Below the pieces are notes generated by a model, which was not told the origin of the DNA, did not search any database, and worked only from the letters and a program-made list of their open reading frames with translations. A program made the translations under genes and the position numbers. A DNA stretch of 64,000 nt from Hymenobacter gummosus (GTDB taxonomy: Bacteria > Bacteroidota > Bacteroidia > Cytophagales > Hymenobacteraceae), in contig NZ_RXOF01000018.1 of the NCBI RefSeq assembly GCF_003970915.1, positions 1 through 64,000 on the forward strand. The letters run 5' to 3'. Shown here in pieces: positions 37,164 to 44,427 of this stretch (its first letter is position 1; each line of letters begins with the position of its first letter).

Positions 37164-37991
37164 TCATTTCGCTTTGCGCACGTAGATGTTACCGTTCAGG
37201 GTCTTGAGCATGAACTCCGCCCCGCCGCCGTTGATTTTGCCGCTGGTCCAGCTGTCCTGGCTCACGCGGTAGGTGCCGTCCTTGCTGGTGCGCGTCACCT
37301 TCGGAGTGCTGTTGTCCACCGCCAGGTCGAAGTCGGTGTAGATTTCGCCGCGGTCCGACTTGAGCTTGAGCGCGGCCTTGGTTTTGGCCGGCAGCGTGAG
37401 GTCAATCTTGCCGTTGATGTTGGAAAAGGCCATCGGCGCCCCGCCGGTTACCTCGCGGAAGTCGGCCGTGATGTCGCCGTTGACGGTGTTGACCACCGCC
37501 GAGCCGGCCACGTCCTCCAGCCGGATCGAGCCGTTGACGTTGGATATTTCCAGCTCGCCCGTCACGTTCTGCACCGTGATGCTGCCGTTGTTGACGGTGC
37601 CAATCTGCAGGGAAAACTGCCGCGGCACCCGGATGGTGAAGTCCACCGGCGTCTGGTGCGACTGGGTTTTGAGGTACACGTGGTTGTCTTTTTCCTGGGC
37701 CGTCACGTCGAGGCCGTTCACCTGGGAGAGGCGGCGCATAGCGTTGGGCGCGGGTTCGGAGCCGGTGTCGCGGGTGCTGCTGCGCAGAGCCACGTCAATC
37801 ACCACGTCTTTGCCGCTGCCGCCTTCCACGCGGATGGAGCCGCCTACCAGCTTCAGGTGCAGGGTGCCGGGCTTGCCGGGGTTGCTCAGGGCCACAGTCA
37901 GCTGCTCTTTGCCGGCCTGCTGGGCCAGCGCGGGCCGCCCCCAGGCCAGCACCAGCAGGGCCAGCAGAGTGCGCAGTAGGGTCGTATTCAT
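37164..37991 (-). CDS. DUF4097-family secreted beta-repeat protein, 275 aa
   Basis: A signal peptide (MNTTLLRTLLALLVLAWGRPALA) is followed by a DUF4097 beta-solenoid-like region with alternating short strands: IGTVNNGSITVQNVTGELEI, SNVNGSIRLEDVAGS, NTVNGDITADFREV, SNINGKIDLTLP. It is the fourth gene of the sigma operon; its ATG overlaps the stop of the previous paralogue (ATGA). The family is often found with ECF sigma/anti-sigma pairs, but its biochemical role is unknown. Confidence 0.85.
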   Translation of the reverse strand: MNTTLLRTLLALLVLAWGRPALAQQAGKEQLTVALSNPGKPGTLHLKLVGGSIRVEGGSGKDVVIDVALRSSTRDTGSEPAPNAMRRLSQVNGLDVTAQEKDNHVYLKTQSHQTPVDFTIRVPRQFSLQIGTVNNGSITVQNVTGELEISNVNGSIRLEDVAGSAVVNTVNGDITADFREVTGGAPMAFSNINGKIDLTLPAKTKAALKLKSDRGEIYTDFDLAVDNSTPKVTRTSKDGTYRVSQDSWTSGKINGGGAEFMLKTLNGNIYVRKAK

Positions 37992-38878
37992 CGGGTCTGT
38001 TGTTTGATGGTGACGTTGCCGTTGAGGGTTTCGAAGCGGAAATCCGTTCCGCCCTGGCCCAGCCGCACGGCCGTCTCCTTGCTGAGTTTATACTTGGTGC
38101 CTTCGCCCTGGCGCTGCTGGTTCTGCGTCACCCGGGCAGGCATGACTTCGGCCTTCGGAAAGTCGGTGTACAGCTCGCCGTGCATGCTCTTGAAGTAGAG
38201 GTCGGCCGACACGTTGGCCGGGTAGCTTACCGTGATGTTGCCGTTGATGGTGTGGTAGCTGGCCGCCTTGGTGGGCGTCGCCGCGTAGCTCACCTCCACG
38301 TCGCCGTTGACGGTGCGGGCCACGGTCACTTCCCGGGCATTGCGGACCACCACCCCGCCGTTCACGTTGCGGGCCTGCAGCGGGCCGGTCACGTCTTCCA
38401 GCAGCATTTTACCGCCGTTCACGGTGGAGGCGCGCACTTCCATGCCGGCGGGCACTTTCACCACGTAGTCGAAAGTGAAGGAGTAGCGCGGGCCGTCGTT
38501 TTTCCAGTTGTCCTGGAAGCGGTTGTTGCGGTTCTGCTGGTTGGGACGCGAGTCGTAGGGGCCGGCCACGTACAGCAGCACACTGTCGCCGCGCTGCTCG
38601 AAGCCGGGCTGGGCTTCCTTCAGGCCCTGGGCTAGCAGCTCGGCGCTGGGGGCCTTCACCGTGCGGCTGATTTCCACCTGCACGGTTTTGCCGCTGTAGC
38701 CCTGCACCGTCACCGAGCCGTTCACGTTGTAGAGGGCCAGGGTGGCGCGGCTTACGTCGCCGGCTATAGTGAAGCTGCGGGTAATCTTGTCGGTGGAGGA
38801 GCGGTCCTGGGCCTGCAGGGAGCAGCTGGGCAGCCACAGCAGCAGGCTAAGCAGTGCGAGTATCGTCTGGGGTTTCAT
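37988..38878 (-). CDS. DUF4097-family secreted or lipid-anchored protein, 296 aa
   Basis: A paralogue of the next gene with the same repeat style (LYNVNGSVTVQGYSGKTVQV, STVNGGKMLLEDVTGPLQ, RNVNGGVVVRNAREV, RTVNGDVEVSYA). The leader ends LWLPSC, a possible lipobox with Cys19, whereas the paralogue has an ordinary signal peptide. Its start overlaps the anti-sigma gene by 32 bp and its stop overlaps the paralogue by 4 bp, implying coupled translation. An envelope-stress or surface role is inferred only from context. Confidence 0.85.
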   Translation of the reverse strand: MKPQTILALLSLLLWLPSCSLQAQDRSSTDKITRSFTIAGDVSRATLALYNVNGSVTVQGYSGKTVQVEISRTVKAPSAELLAQGLKEAQPGFEQRGDSVLLYVAGPYDSRPNQQNRNNRFQDNWKNDGPRYSFTFDYVVKVPAGMEVRASTVNGGKMLLEDVTGPLQARNVNGGVVVRNAREVTVARTVNGDVEVSYAATPTKAASYHTINGNITVSYPANVSADLYFKSMHGELYTDFPKAEVMPARVTQNQQRQGEGTKYKLSKETAVRLGQGGTDFRFETLNGNVTIKQQTR

Positions 38879-39758
38879 GGGAAGTCGTGGGAGTTGAGGA
38901 TGGGGGAGGAGCCGGGTCGTTGGACAGCGTTTCCAGGCTTTGCTCCAGCTTGTCTTTGACCTGCTCGTTCAGGTCGTCTTGGCGCAGCAGCTGCTGCAGG
39001 GGCTTTTTGGCGCCGCGCTCCTGCAGCTGCACCATCACGTCGGCCAGCGCGGCCTGCACCATGGGCGAGTCCTGCCGCGGCAGGGAGCGGACCAGGCCCT
39101 GGCGCACCACCGGGTCGTTGGTGAGGCCGCTGAGCACGTCGAGGGCGGCGAGGCGCACGTTCACGTTTGGGTCCTGGTTGAGCGTGCTCAGCAGGGCGGC
39201 CACCACGTGCTCGTTGGTGTGGGCTTCTTCGCCGGCGTAGCCCACGGCGCGCAGCCGCTGCACCGCCGAGGGGTCGGCCAGCATGGCCAGCACCACTTGC
39301 TGCCGCCGGGTGTCGGCCGCCGGCTGTTCGGTGGCGGCCAGCTCCTGGCCGCCGGCTCCGGACGTCTCCGGGCGGCTGCGCAGGCTGTAGCCGCCTACCA
39401 GGCCAATCGTCAGCAGGGCCAGCCCGTAGGCCAGGCGCAGGGCGTAGGCCGGCTGCCACCACTGGCGCAGCCGCTCCAGCCAGCCCGCCACCGACCAGCT
39501 TTGGCGCCGCTCTTCCTGGGCCTGAAAATCGGCCAGCATGGAGTAGAAGCGGGGGCGCAGCTGCTCACTGGGCTCGGGCACCGGCAGCTGGCCCAGGCTG
39601 GTCCACAGGGCCTGGGCGGCGGCCAGCTCCTGCCGGCAGGCGGGGCACTGGCCGAGGTGCTTTTCGAGGAGCCAGCACTGCTCGGCGGGCAGCGTGCCGG
39701 CCAGCCAGTCCATCAGCTCCCCTTGCACGGCTTCACAGTTCACGGACTTTGCTTCCAT
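38847..39758 (-). CDS. Anti-sigma factor with zf-HC2 finger and HEAT-like repeats
   Basis: The cytosolic N-terminus carries a zinc-binding anti-sigma motif (H34-x3-C38-x2-C41, plus C8). A membrane helix (about 104-126, YGLALLTIGLVGGYSL) follows. The periplasmic part (about 150-270) has HEAT-like helical repeats (DPNVNVRLAALDVLSGLTND, DSPMVQAALADVMVQLQERG). It should bind the ECF sigma factor encoded just upstream and release it on a signal. Overlaps of 26 bp with the sigma gene and 32 bp with the DUF4097 gene show tight coupling. Confidence 0.88.
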   Translation of the reverse strand: MEAKSVNCEAVQGELMDWLAGTLPAEQCWLLEKHLGQCPACRQELAAAQALWTSLGQLPVPEPSEQLRPRFYSMLADFQAQEERRQSWSVAGWLERLRQWWQPAYALRLAYGLALLTIGLVGGYSLRSRPETSGAGGQELAATEQPAADTRRQQVVLAMLADPSAVQRLRAVGYAGEEAHTNEHVVAALLSTLNQDPNVNVRLAALDVLSGLTNDPVVRQGLVRSLPRQDSPMVQAALADVMVQLQERGAKKPLQQLLRQDDLNEQVKDKLEQSLETLSNDPAPPPSSTPTTSHETPDDTRTA

Positions 39759-40305
39759 TTTCCAGTTTCAGGTAGATGTCTTTCAATTGCCCCAGAGCCC
39801 GGTGCGCGCGCACCTTCACGGCCCCCACGGTGGTATCGAGCAGCTGGGCTATCTGCTCGTATTTCAGCTCCTGGAAGCGGCTCAGCACCAGCACCTCGCG
39901 GTGGTCGGGGCTGAGGCGGGCCAGGGCCCGGTGCAGCAGGGCCACGTCCTGGGTCTGCTGCAGCTGGGCGTCGGCGGTGGTGCCGCCGGGCAGGCGCTCG
40001 GCCCAGTCGGCCACGTCCTGGTGGTGCAGGGCGGGCTTGTTTTTCTTGGCGGCGTCGGCTAGCACGTTGCGCGCCAAGTGGTACATCCAGGTCCGGAACT
40101 CGCCCTCCCCGGTGAAGGTGTGCCGGTACTTGAGCATGCGGTAGAACACGTTCTGTACCAGATCCTCGCTGGCCGCGGCGTTGCCGTTGGAGTGGTAGAA
40201 AAACGCGTACAGCGGCCGGTGGTACCGCTCAAACAGCAGCCCCATCTTGTCGACCTGGCCGGCCTTCACCTGCAGCATGAGCGAGTTGTCGGTGAGCGAG
40301 TTCAA
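39733..40305 (-). CDS. ECF RNA polymerase sigma factor
   Basis: A 190-residue sigma-70 family member with region 2 (about 23-92; LLFERYHRPLYAFFYHSNGN, EDLVQNVFYRML, FRTWMYHLARN) and region 4 (about 125-180; LSPDHREVLVLSRFQELKYE, IAQLLDTTVGAVKVRAHRAL), without regions 1.1 and 3. It heads a four-gene operon with its anti-sigma factor and two DUF4097 proteins. The promoter 37 bp upstream is shared with the TonB receptor gene, suggesting autoregulation. Confidence 0.93.
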   Translation of the reverse strand: MNSLTDNSLMLQVKAGQVDKMGLLFERYHRPLYAFFYHSNGNAAASEDLVQNVFYRMLKYRHTFTGEGEFRTWMYHLARNVLADAAKKNKPALHHQDVADWAERLPGGTTADAQLQQTQDVALLHRALARLSPDHREVLVLSRFQELKYEQIAQLLDTTVGAVKVRAHRALGQLKDIYLKLENGSKVREL

Positions 40306-40341
40306 GCGCGGGGTCGGTGAGGGGGGGGAGCTGATTCGGCG

Positions 40342-40378
40342 GTGGAAACTGCGCGTTTTGGCAGAGGTTACAGCCGCC
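40342..40378 (-). promoter_or_regulatory. Putative autoregulated ECF-sigma promoter
   Basis: On the minus strand GGCGGCTGTAAC, 12 bases, GCGCAGTTTCCAC; identical blocks and spacing to 36737-36773. It ends 37 bp before the sigma start codon. Confidence 0.65.
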
Positions 40379-40442
40379 GGCGAAATATTTTTTCGGTGGC
40401 GCGAATGTCGTCCGCAGTTGGGTTCATAAAGGCCGATTTAGC

Positions 40443-40554
40443 ACGTCATTCAGAGCGCAGCGAAGAATCTCGCTGGATAGTAATCTACTCGTTGAACAAG
40501 AATTGACTATCCGCCGTCAGCACGCGAGATTCTTCGCTGCGCTCTGAATGACGT
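40443..40554. repeat. Palindromic repeat related to the GIY-YIG-flanking arms
   Basis: The left arm (40443-40482; ACGTCATTCAGAGCGCAGCG, then AATCTCGC, GGATAGT) is matched by the inverted right arm (40506-40554), which also keeps CGTGCTGACG, missing from the left arm. CGTCAT, ATCTCGC, GTGCTGACG and GGATAGT are shared with the 11666 arm. Confidence 0.75.
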
Positions 40555-40574
40555 ACTTGCACAGAGCCAAAAAA

Positions 40575-40610
40575 AGTGCGCCGCGCATCCAGCAGGATGC
40601 GCGGCGCACT
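40575..40610 (-). terminator. Terminator after ytxJ
   Basis: AGTGCGCCGCGCATCC (40575-40590) and GGATGCGCGGCGCACT (40595-40610) form a perfect 16-bp stem with a 4-nt loop. The minus strand continues with a T-run. Confidence 0.9.
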
Positions 40611-40637
40611 CGGGGTACTTGGCGGGGTGAGGCCCGG

Positions 40638-40979
40638 TTAGGCGGCCACTTTCTTTTTCACGTCGCCCAGCTGAATGCTCATGTGCGAGGCGTCGTAGCT
40701 GCACTCCCCGTCCTGAATCAGCAGCAACTGCGGCGACTGGTGTCGCACGCCGAACTGCTCGGCAATCTGGTTGGAGATGGGGCGGTAGCGCAGCAGGTCC
40801 AGGTAGTAAGCCTTCACGTCGGTGAGGCCGGCGTCGGCCCACTGGCGCTCCAGGCGGGTTTTGGCCATGGCGCTGATGGAGCAGCTGGTGCTGTGCTTGA
40901 AGATGACGACGGGGTGCTCAGCCGATTCGCGCACGATGTCGGTGAGCTGCTCAAGCTGGGTTAGCGGGGTCCACTGCAT
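40638..40979 (-). CDS. ytxJ: YtxJ-type monothiol bacilliredoxin-like protein
   Basis: A thioredoxin-fold cytosolic protein of 113 residues with the HSTSCSISAMA active-site segment (single Cys at about 33), LDLLRYRPISNQIAEQF and the RHQSPQLLLI cis-Pro loop. YtxJ (DUF2847) proteins are thought to reverse protein bacillithiolation; Bacteroidota of this group do make bacillithiol. Its ATG overlaps the TAA of the preceding gene by one base (TAATG). Confidence 0.88.
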   Translation of the reverse strand: MQWTPLTQLEQLTDIVRESAEHPVVIFKHSTSCSISAMAKTRLERQWADAGLTDVKAYYLDLLRYRPISNQIAEQFGVRHQSPQLLLIQDGECSYDASHMSIQLGDVKKKVAA

Positions 40980-41305
40980 TACTGGGCTTCTTTGGATTGT
41001 TTGCGGGCTTTGCGGGCGTTGGTCACCATTTTCTGGTCGCTCACGCGCGGCGTGCCGGTGTTGTCGAACGGGTAACCCGCCACGCCCTCCACCGAGTTCC
41101 GGGTGGGCGTCTCACCGGCCCGCAGGTCGCGCTTGTCCACGGCCAGGTGGGTTTGGCGCAGGTCTTCGGGGGCGGTGAATTTCTTGGCCTCCTTCAGCGA
41201 CTTGCGGGCGGCCCGCTTGTGCGAGACGAAGTCGGTTTGGGCGGCGGCGGGCAGCGTGGCCAAGCCCCAGAGCAGCAACCCGGCGGTAACAACGCGAAGC
41301 AGCAT
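40979..41305 (-). CDS. Small secreted hypothetical protein, 108 aa
   Basis: A signal peptide (MLLRVVTAGLLLWGLATLPAAAQ) is followed by a basic, low-complexity mature part (HKRAARKSLKEAKKF, NARKARKQSKEAQ). No family recognised. ATG 41305 starts the leader; the frame is open to 41344. It is translationally coupled to ytxJ by a TAATG junction, although one product is exported and the other cytosolic. Confidence 0.6.
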   Translation of the reverse strand: MLLRVVTAGLLLWGLATLPAAAQTDFVSHKRAARKSLKEAKKFTAPEDLRQTHLAVDKRDLRAGETPTRNSVEGVAGYPFDNTGTPRVSDQKMVTNARKARKQSKEAQ

Positions 41306-41381
41306 ATGGCTAACGGTATACGGGTGGGAGAATGGGACTGGCACGCGGTGATTGTACGCAGCCCGCAGGGAAAAGGCGGAG

Positions 41382-41717
41382 TTAGAAGGGAACCGGAATG
41401 CCCAAGATGCGGCGCGGCCCGATTTTCTTTTTGAGCTTGCGCCGGTTCAGCTTGGGTTTCTTGAGCAGGCCGTTCTTGTCGTAGCTGTTTTTCTGCACTT
41501 TGGGCGGCTCCGCCGACGTGTCGGTGGTCGAGCCGTCGGCCGCCTCGGTGGCGTCGGGGTCGGCCTTCTTCACCTTCTTTTTCTTGACGGTGGGCCCCTG
41601 CGGATTGGGGATGCGGTACGGGTGAAACAGGCGGCAGCCGCTCAGCGCGGGGCCAGCCAGCAACACCAGCACGAGCAGCTGCCAGCTCAGCCGGCGCAAA
41701 CGCAGAAACTCAATCAC
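41382..41717 (-). CDS. Small basic lipoprotein, 111 aa
   Basis: A leader with lipobox LSGC (Cys28) is followed by a Lys/Arg-rich low-complexity chain (VKKKKVKKADPD, NRRKLKKKIGPRR) with an acidic Thr/Ser/Asp middle. The basic tail could contact nucleic acid or acidic polymers, but no function can be assigned. It is followed by the secreted protein and ytxJ in the same direction. Confidence 0.6.
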   Translation of the reverse strand: MIEFLRLRRLSWQLLVLVLLAGPALSGCRLFHPYRIPNPQGPTVKKKKVKKADPDATEAADGSTTDTSAEPPKVQKNSYDKNGLLKKPKLNRRKLKKKIGPRRILGIPVPF

Positions 41718-41760
41718 AAAGCAGCGGGGTAAGGACGGCGGTATTCGGTCAAAAATACAA

Positions 41761-41786
41761 AGGCCGGAGAATATTCGCTCCGGCCT
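41761..41786 (-). terminator. Terminator of the coiled-coil protein gene
   Basis: AGGCCGGAG (41761-41769) pairs with CTCCGGCCT (41778-41786). On the minus strand TTGTATTTTT follows, just after the stop at 41790. Confidence 0.75.
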
Positions 41787-41789
41787 CTG

Positions 41790-42107
41790 CTATCCAGCCT
41801 TGGGCAGCACGATACTTTCGAGCCGCAGCCGCGCTTCGTGGTCCTCCAGTTGGGGCATGCGGTTCAGCACGCCCAGTACGTTGCCGGACATCTGCTGCAT
41901 CACGTCCAGCATCCGCAGCTGCACCTGCTCCATGCGTGCAAACCGCTCATCCATGCCTTCCAGGCGGTAGTCAATGCCTTCGAGGCGGTTTTCAACGTTT
42001 TCCAGGCGGTTGTCCAGGCTTTCCAGGCGCTGGTCCATGCGGTCCATGCGGCGAAGCATATCGGCCATCATGCCGTCAAGTTGGCCGAATCGTTCGTTAT
42101 TATCCAT
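41790..42107 (-). CDS. Coiled-coil protein, 105 aa
   Basis: After MDNNERFGQLDG come at least five heptad-like repeats of the form R-L-E-x-(L/V/I)-(D/E)-x-R (MDQRLESLDNRLENVENRLE, GIDYRLEGMDERFARMEQ). A long coiled coil, probably a trimer or tetramer, is expected. A longer frame upstream runs antisense-like through the E1 gene and is rejected. Function unknown; it follows E1 by about 100 bp. Confidence 0.7.
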   Translation of the reverse strand: MDNNERFGQLDGMMADMLRRMDRMDQRLESLDNRLENVENRLEGIDYRLEGMDERFARMEQVQLRMLDVMQQMSGNVLGVLNRMPQLEDHEARLRLESIVLPKAG

Positions 42108-42205
42108 CGATGATGATAGGGGTAGGTTGGATAGGCTACTATATGACGATGCGGAGTCAGCCGCCAAGGACCTGCTCCGCATCGTGCGCCAATCAGAGGC
42201 TCTCC

Positions 42206-44215
42206 TTAATAAGCCAGTAGCTTCTCCACGCAGGCGCGCAGGCGATTGTCGGCCAGGAAGTTGTGCTCCAGGTTCGGGGCGAAGGGAATGGCGGTATCCA
42301 GCGAGGCTACGCGCTGAATGGGGGCGTCGAGCTTGGTGAAGCAGTGCTCGGCAATCCAAGCGCCGATTTCGCCGCCGATGCCGCCGGTCAGCGTGTCCTC
42401 GTGTAGAATGATGACGCGGCCGGTTTTCTCCACCGTGCGGCGCACGGCTTCTTCGTCCCAGGGCAGCAGGGTGCGCAGGTCCAGGATGTCGCAGTCCAGG
42501 CTCATTTCCTCGGCCAGCTTGGCGGCCCAGTGCACGCCCATGCCGTAGGTGATGATGCTCAGCTCCGCGCCTTCCCGGGCGAGGCGGGCCTGGCCGATGG
42601 GCAGGGTGTAGTAGTCGTTCGGCACCGGCCCCGAGATGCTGCGGTAGAGCATCTTGTGCTCGAAGTAGATAACCGGGTTGGGGTCTTCGAGGGCGGCGCA
42701 GAGCAGGCCCTTGGCGTCGTAGGGGGTGGCGGGGTACACCACTTTCAGGCCCGGCGTGTGCACAAACCAGGCTTCGTTCGACTGCGAGTGGAAGGGGCCG
42801 GCGGCCGAGCCGGCGCCGGTGGGCATGCGCACCACCACGTCGGCGTTCTGGCCCCAGCGGTAGTGGCTCTTGGCCAGGTTGTTTACAATCTGGTTGAAGC
42901 CGCAGGTCACGAAGTCGGCAAACTGCATTTCCACCATTGCCTTCTTGCCGCGGATGCTCAGCCCCAGCCCGGTACCGATGATGGCCGACTCGCACAGGGG
43001 CGTATTGCGCACGCGGGCCTTGCCGAACTGCTGCACGAAGCCGTCGGTAATCTTGAACACGCCGCCGTACTCGGCAATGTCCTGGCCCATGAGCACCAGC
43101 TCGGGGTACCGCTCCATGCTCTGGCGCAGCCCGTCACTGATGGCGTCGACGTAGCGGCGGTCCGTAGTGCTTAGTTCTTGGTGCTTAGTGCCTGGTTCGT
43201 TCGGACCAAGCACTAGGTACTCAGCACTAGGCACAAAAGGCATGTACATGTCGGCCACTTCCTCTCGGGTGTCGGCCGTGACTTCCGGGGTGTCGAACAC
43301 CACGCGCCAGGCCTCGTCGATTTCGTCCTTGATGGTGCGGCGGTAGCGCTGCTTGGCTTCCTCGTCGAGCACGCCCTGCTCCAGCAGGTACCGCTCGAAG
43401 TTCTCGACCGGGTCTTTCTGGGCCCATTCGTCAAACAGCTCCTGGGGCACGTACTTGGTGCCCGAGGCTTCCTCGTGGCCGCGCATGCGGAACGTGAGGG
43501 CCTCCAGCAGCACCGGGCGCGGGTTCTGGCGCAGGTCCTCGGCCAGGCGGCGCACCGTGTCGTACACTTCCAGCACGTTGTTGCCGTCCACCTGCACCGC
43601 TTCCATGCCGTAGGCCGGGCCCTTGTTGATAAAGTAGCCGTGGCGGAACTGCTCGTTCGAGGGCGTCGAGAGGCCGTAGCCGTTGTTTTCGACGATGAAG
43701 ATGACCGGCAGCTGCCACACGGCGGCCACGTTCAGGCCCTCGTGGAAGTCACCCTCGGAAGCGCCCCCGTCGCCGGAGTACACCACCGTTACCTTGCCCT
43801 CGTCGTTGAGCTTCGAGGCCAGGGCAATGCCGTCGGCCACGGCCAGCTGCGGGCCCAGGTGGCTGATCATGCCCACGATGTGGTGCTCGTTGGTGCCGAA
43901 GTGGAACGACCGGTCGCGGCCCTTGGTGAAGCCGGTTTTCTTGCCCTGCCACTGGGCAAAGAGACGGTCCAAGGGCAGCTGCCGGCAGGTAAACACGCCC
44001 AGGTTGCGGTGCAGGGGCAGAATGTACTCGTCGGGGTGCAGGGCCAGCGTCGAGCCCACCGAAATAGCCTCCTGCCCGATGCCCGAAAACCACTTGCTCA
44101 CTTTGCCCTGGCGCAGCAGGATGAGCATTTTCTCTTCGATCATGCGCGGCTTCACGAGGCCTTCGTAGAGGCGCAGCAGGTCGTCGTTGGAGTAGTCTTT
44201 GCGGTCGAATTGCAT
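42206..44215 (-). CDS. 2-Oxoacid dehydrogenase E1, alpha and beta subunits fused
   Basis: A thiamine-diphosphate decarboxylase of 669 residues that feeds an E2/E3 complex from a 2-oxoacid (branched-chain 2-oxoacid or pyruvate). The alpha half (about 1-330) has FSGIGQEAISVG and the ThDP motif GDGGASEGD...NNGYGLSTP (about 140-175). The beta half (about 350-669) has LMGQDIAEYGGVFKITDGF, PTGAGSAAGPFHSQSNE and the TGGIGGEIGAWIAEH end. ATG 44215 is preferred; the frame is open to 44290. The linker (about 328-350) is encoded by a palindromic repeat. No E2 or E3 gene is adjacent. Confidence 0.92.
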   Translation of the reverse strand: MQFDRKDYSNDDLLRLYEGLVKPRMIEEKMLILLRQGKVSKWFSGIGQEAISVGSTLALHPDEYILPLHRNLGVFTCRQLPLDRLFAQWQGKKTGFTKGRDRSFHFGTNEHHIVGMISHLGPQLAVADGIALASKLNDEGKVTVVYSGDGGASEGDFHEGLNVAAVWQLPVIFIVENNGYGLSTPSNEQFRHGYFINKGPAYGMEAVQVDGNNVLEVYDTVRRLAEDLRQNPRPVLLEALTFRMRGHEEASGTKYVPQELFDEWAQKDPVENFERYLLEQGVLDEEAKQRYRRTIKDEIDEAWRVVFDTPEVTADTREEVADMYMPFVPSAEYLVLGPNEPGTKHQELSTTDRRYVDAISDGLRQSMERYPELVLMGQDIAEYGGVFKITDGFVQQFGKARVRNTPLCESAIIGTGLGLSIRGKKAMVEMQFADFVTCGFNQIVNNLAKSHYRWGQNADVVVRMPTGAGSAAGPFHSQSNEAWFVHTPGLKVVYPATPYDAKGLLCAALEDPNPVIYFEHKMLYRSISGPVPNDYYTLPIGQARLAREGAELSIITYGMGVHWAAKLAEEMSLDCDILDLRTLLPWDEEAVRRTVEKTGRVIILHEDTLTGGIGGEIGAWIAEHCFTKLDAPIQRVASLDTAIPFAPNLEHNFLADNRLRACVEKLLAY
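43167..43234. repeat. Palindromic repeat translated inside the E1 gene
   Basis: Arms 43167-43200 and 43201-43234 are reverse complements at 26 of 34 positions; most exceptions would be G-T pairs. Words such as GGTGCTTAGTGCCTGG are shared with the intergenic palindrome at 10970-11078. Here it encodes the alpha-beta linker of E1. Confidence 0.8.
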
Positions 44216-44246
44216 GGGGAGGAGAGGGTTCGGGGGAAAGTGGCGG

Positions 44247-44254
44247 CAAAGGTA
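44247..44254 (-). promoter_or_regulatory. -7 box for the E1 gene
   Basis: TACCTTTG on the minus strand matches TAnnTTTG exactly, 31 bp upstream of the E1 ATG. It also supports ATG 44215 over the longer frame. Confidence 0.55.
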
Positions 44255-44427
44255 GGCGGTTGGGCGGCTTCCGGAAACGAGGCCCTCCAACCCGCCCGCC
44301 GGTACCGGCCAGCCCGGCCCGCGTCGACACCGACCAAGGCCAGCCAGGGCCGGCGCGCCCTTGGGGCCCCGACTTTAAGCCGTAAGTTGCTCGTCGGTTC
44401 ACCGTATTGCCACCAATTTCTATTCCC

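Noticed and set aside
42108-42995. Upstream extension of the coiled-coil gene to a 401-codon frame
   Set aside because: The extra part lies in another frame over the E1 gene and translates to Arg/Pro-rich noise. The coiled-coil protein begins cleanly at ATG 42107.
43167-43234. Frameshift or pseudogene in E1 caused by the palindrome
   Set aside because: The reading frame continues without interruption through the palindrome, and both E1 halves keep their motifs.
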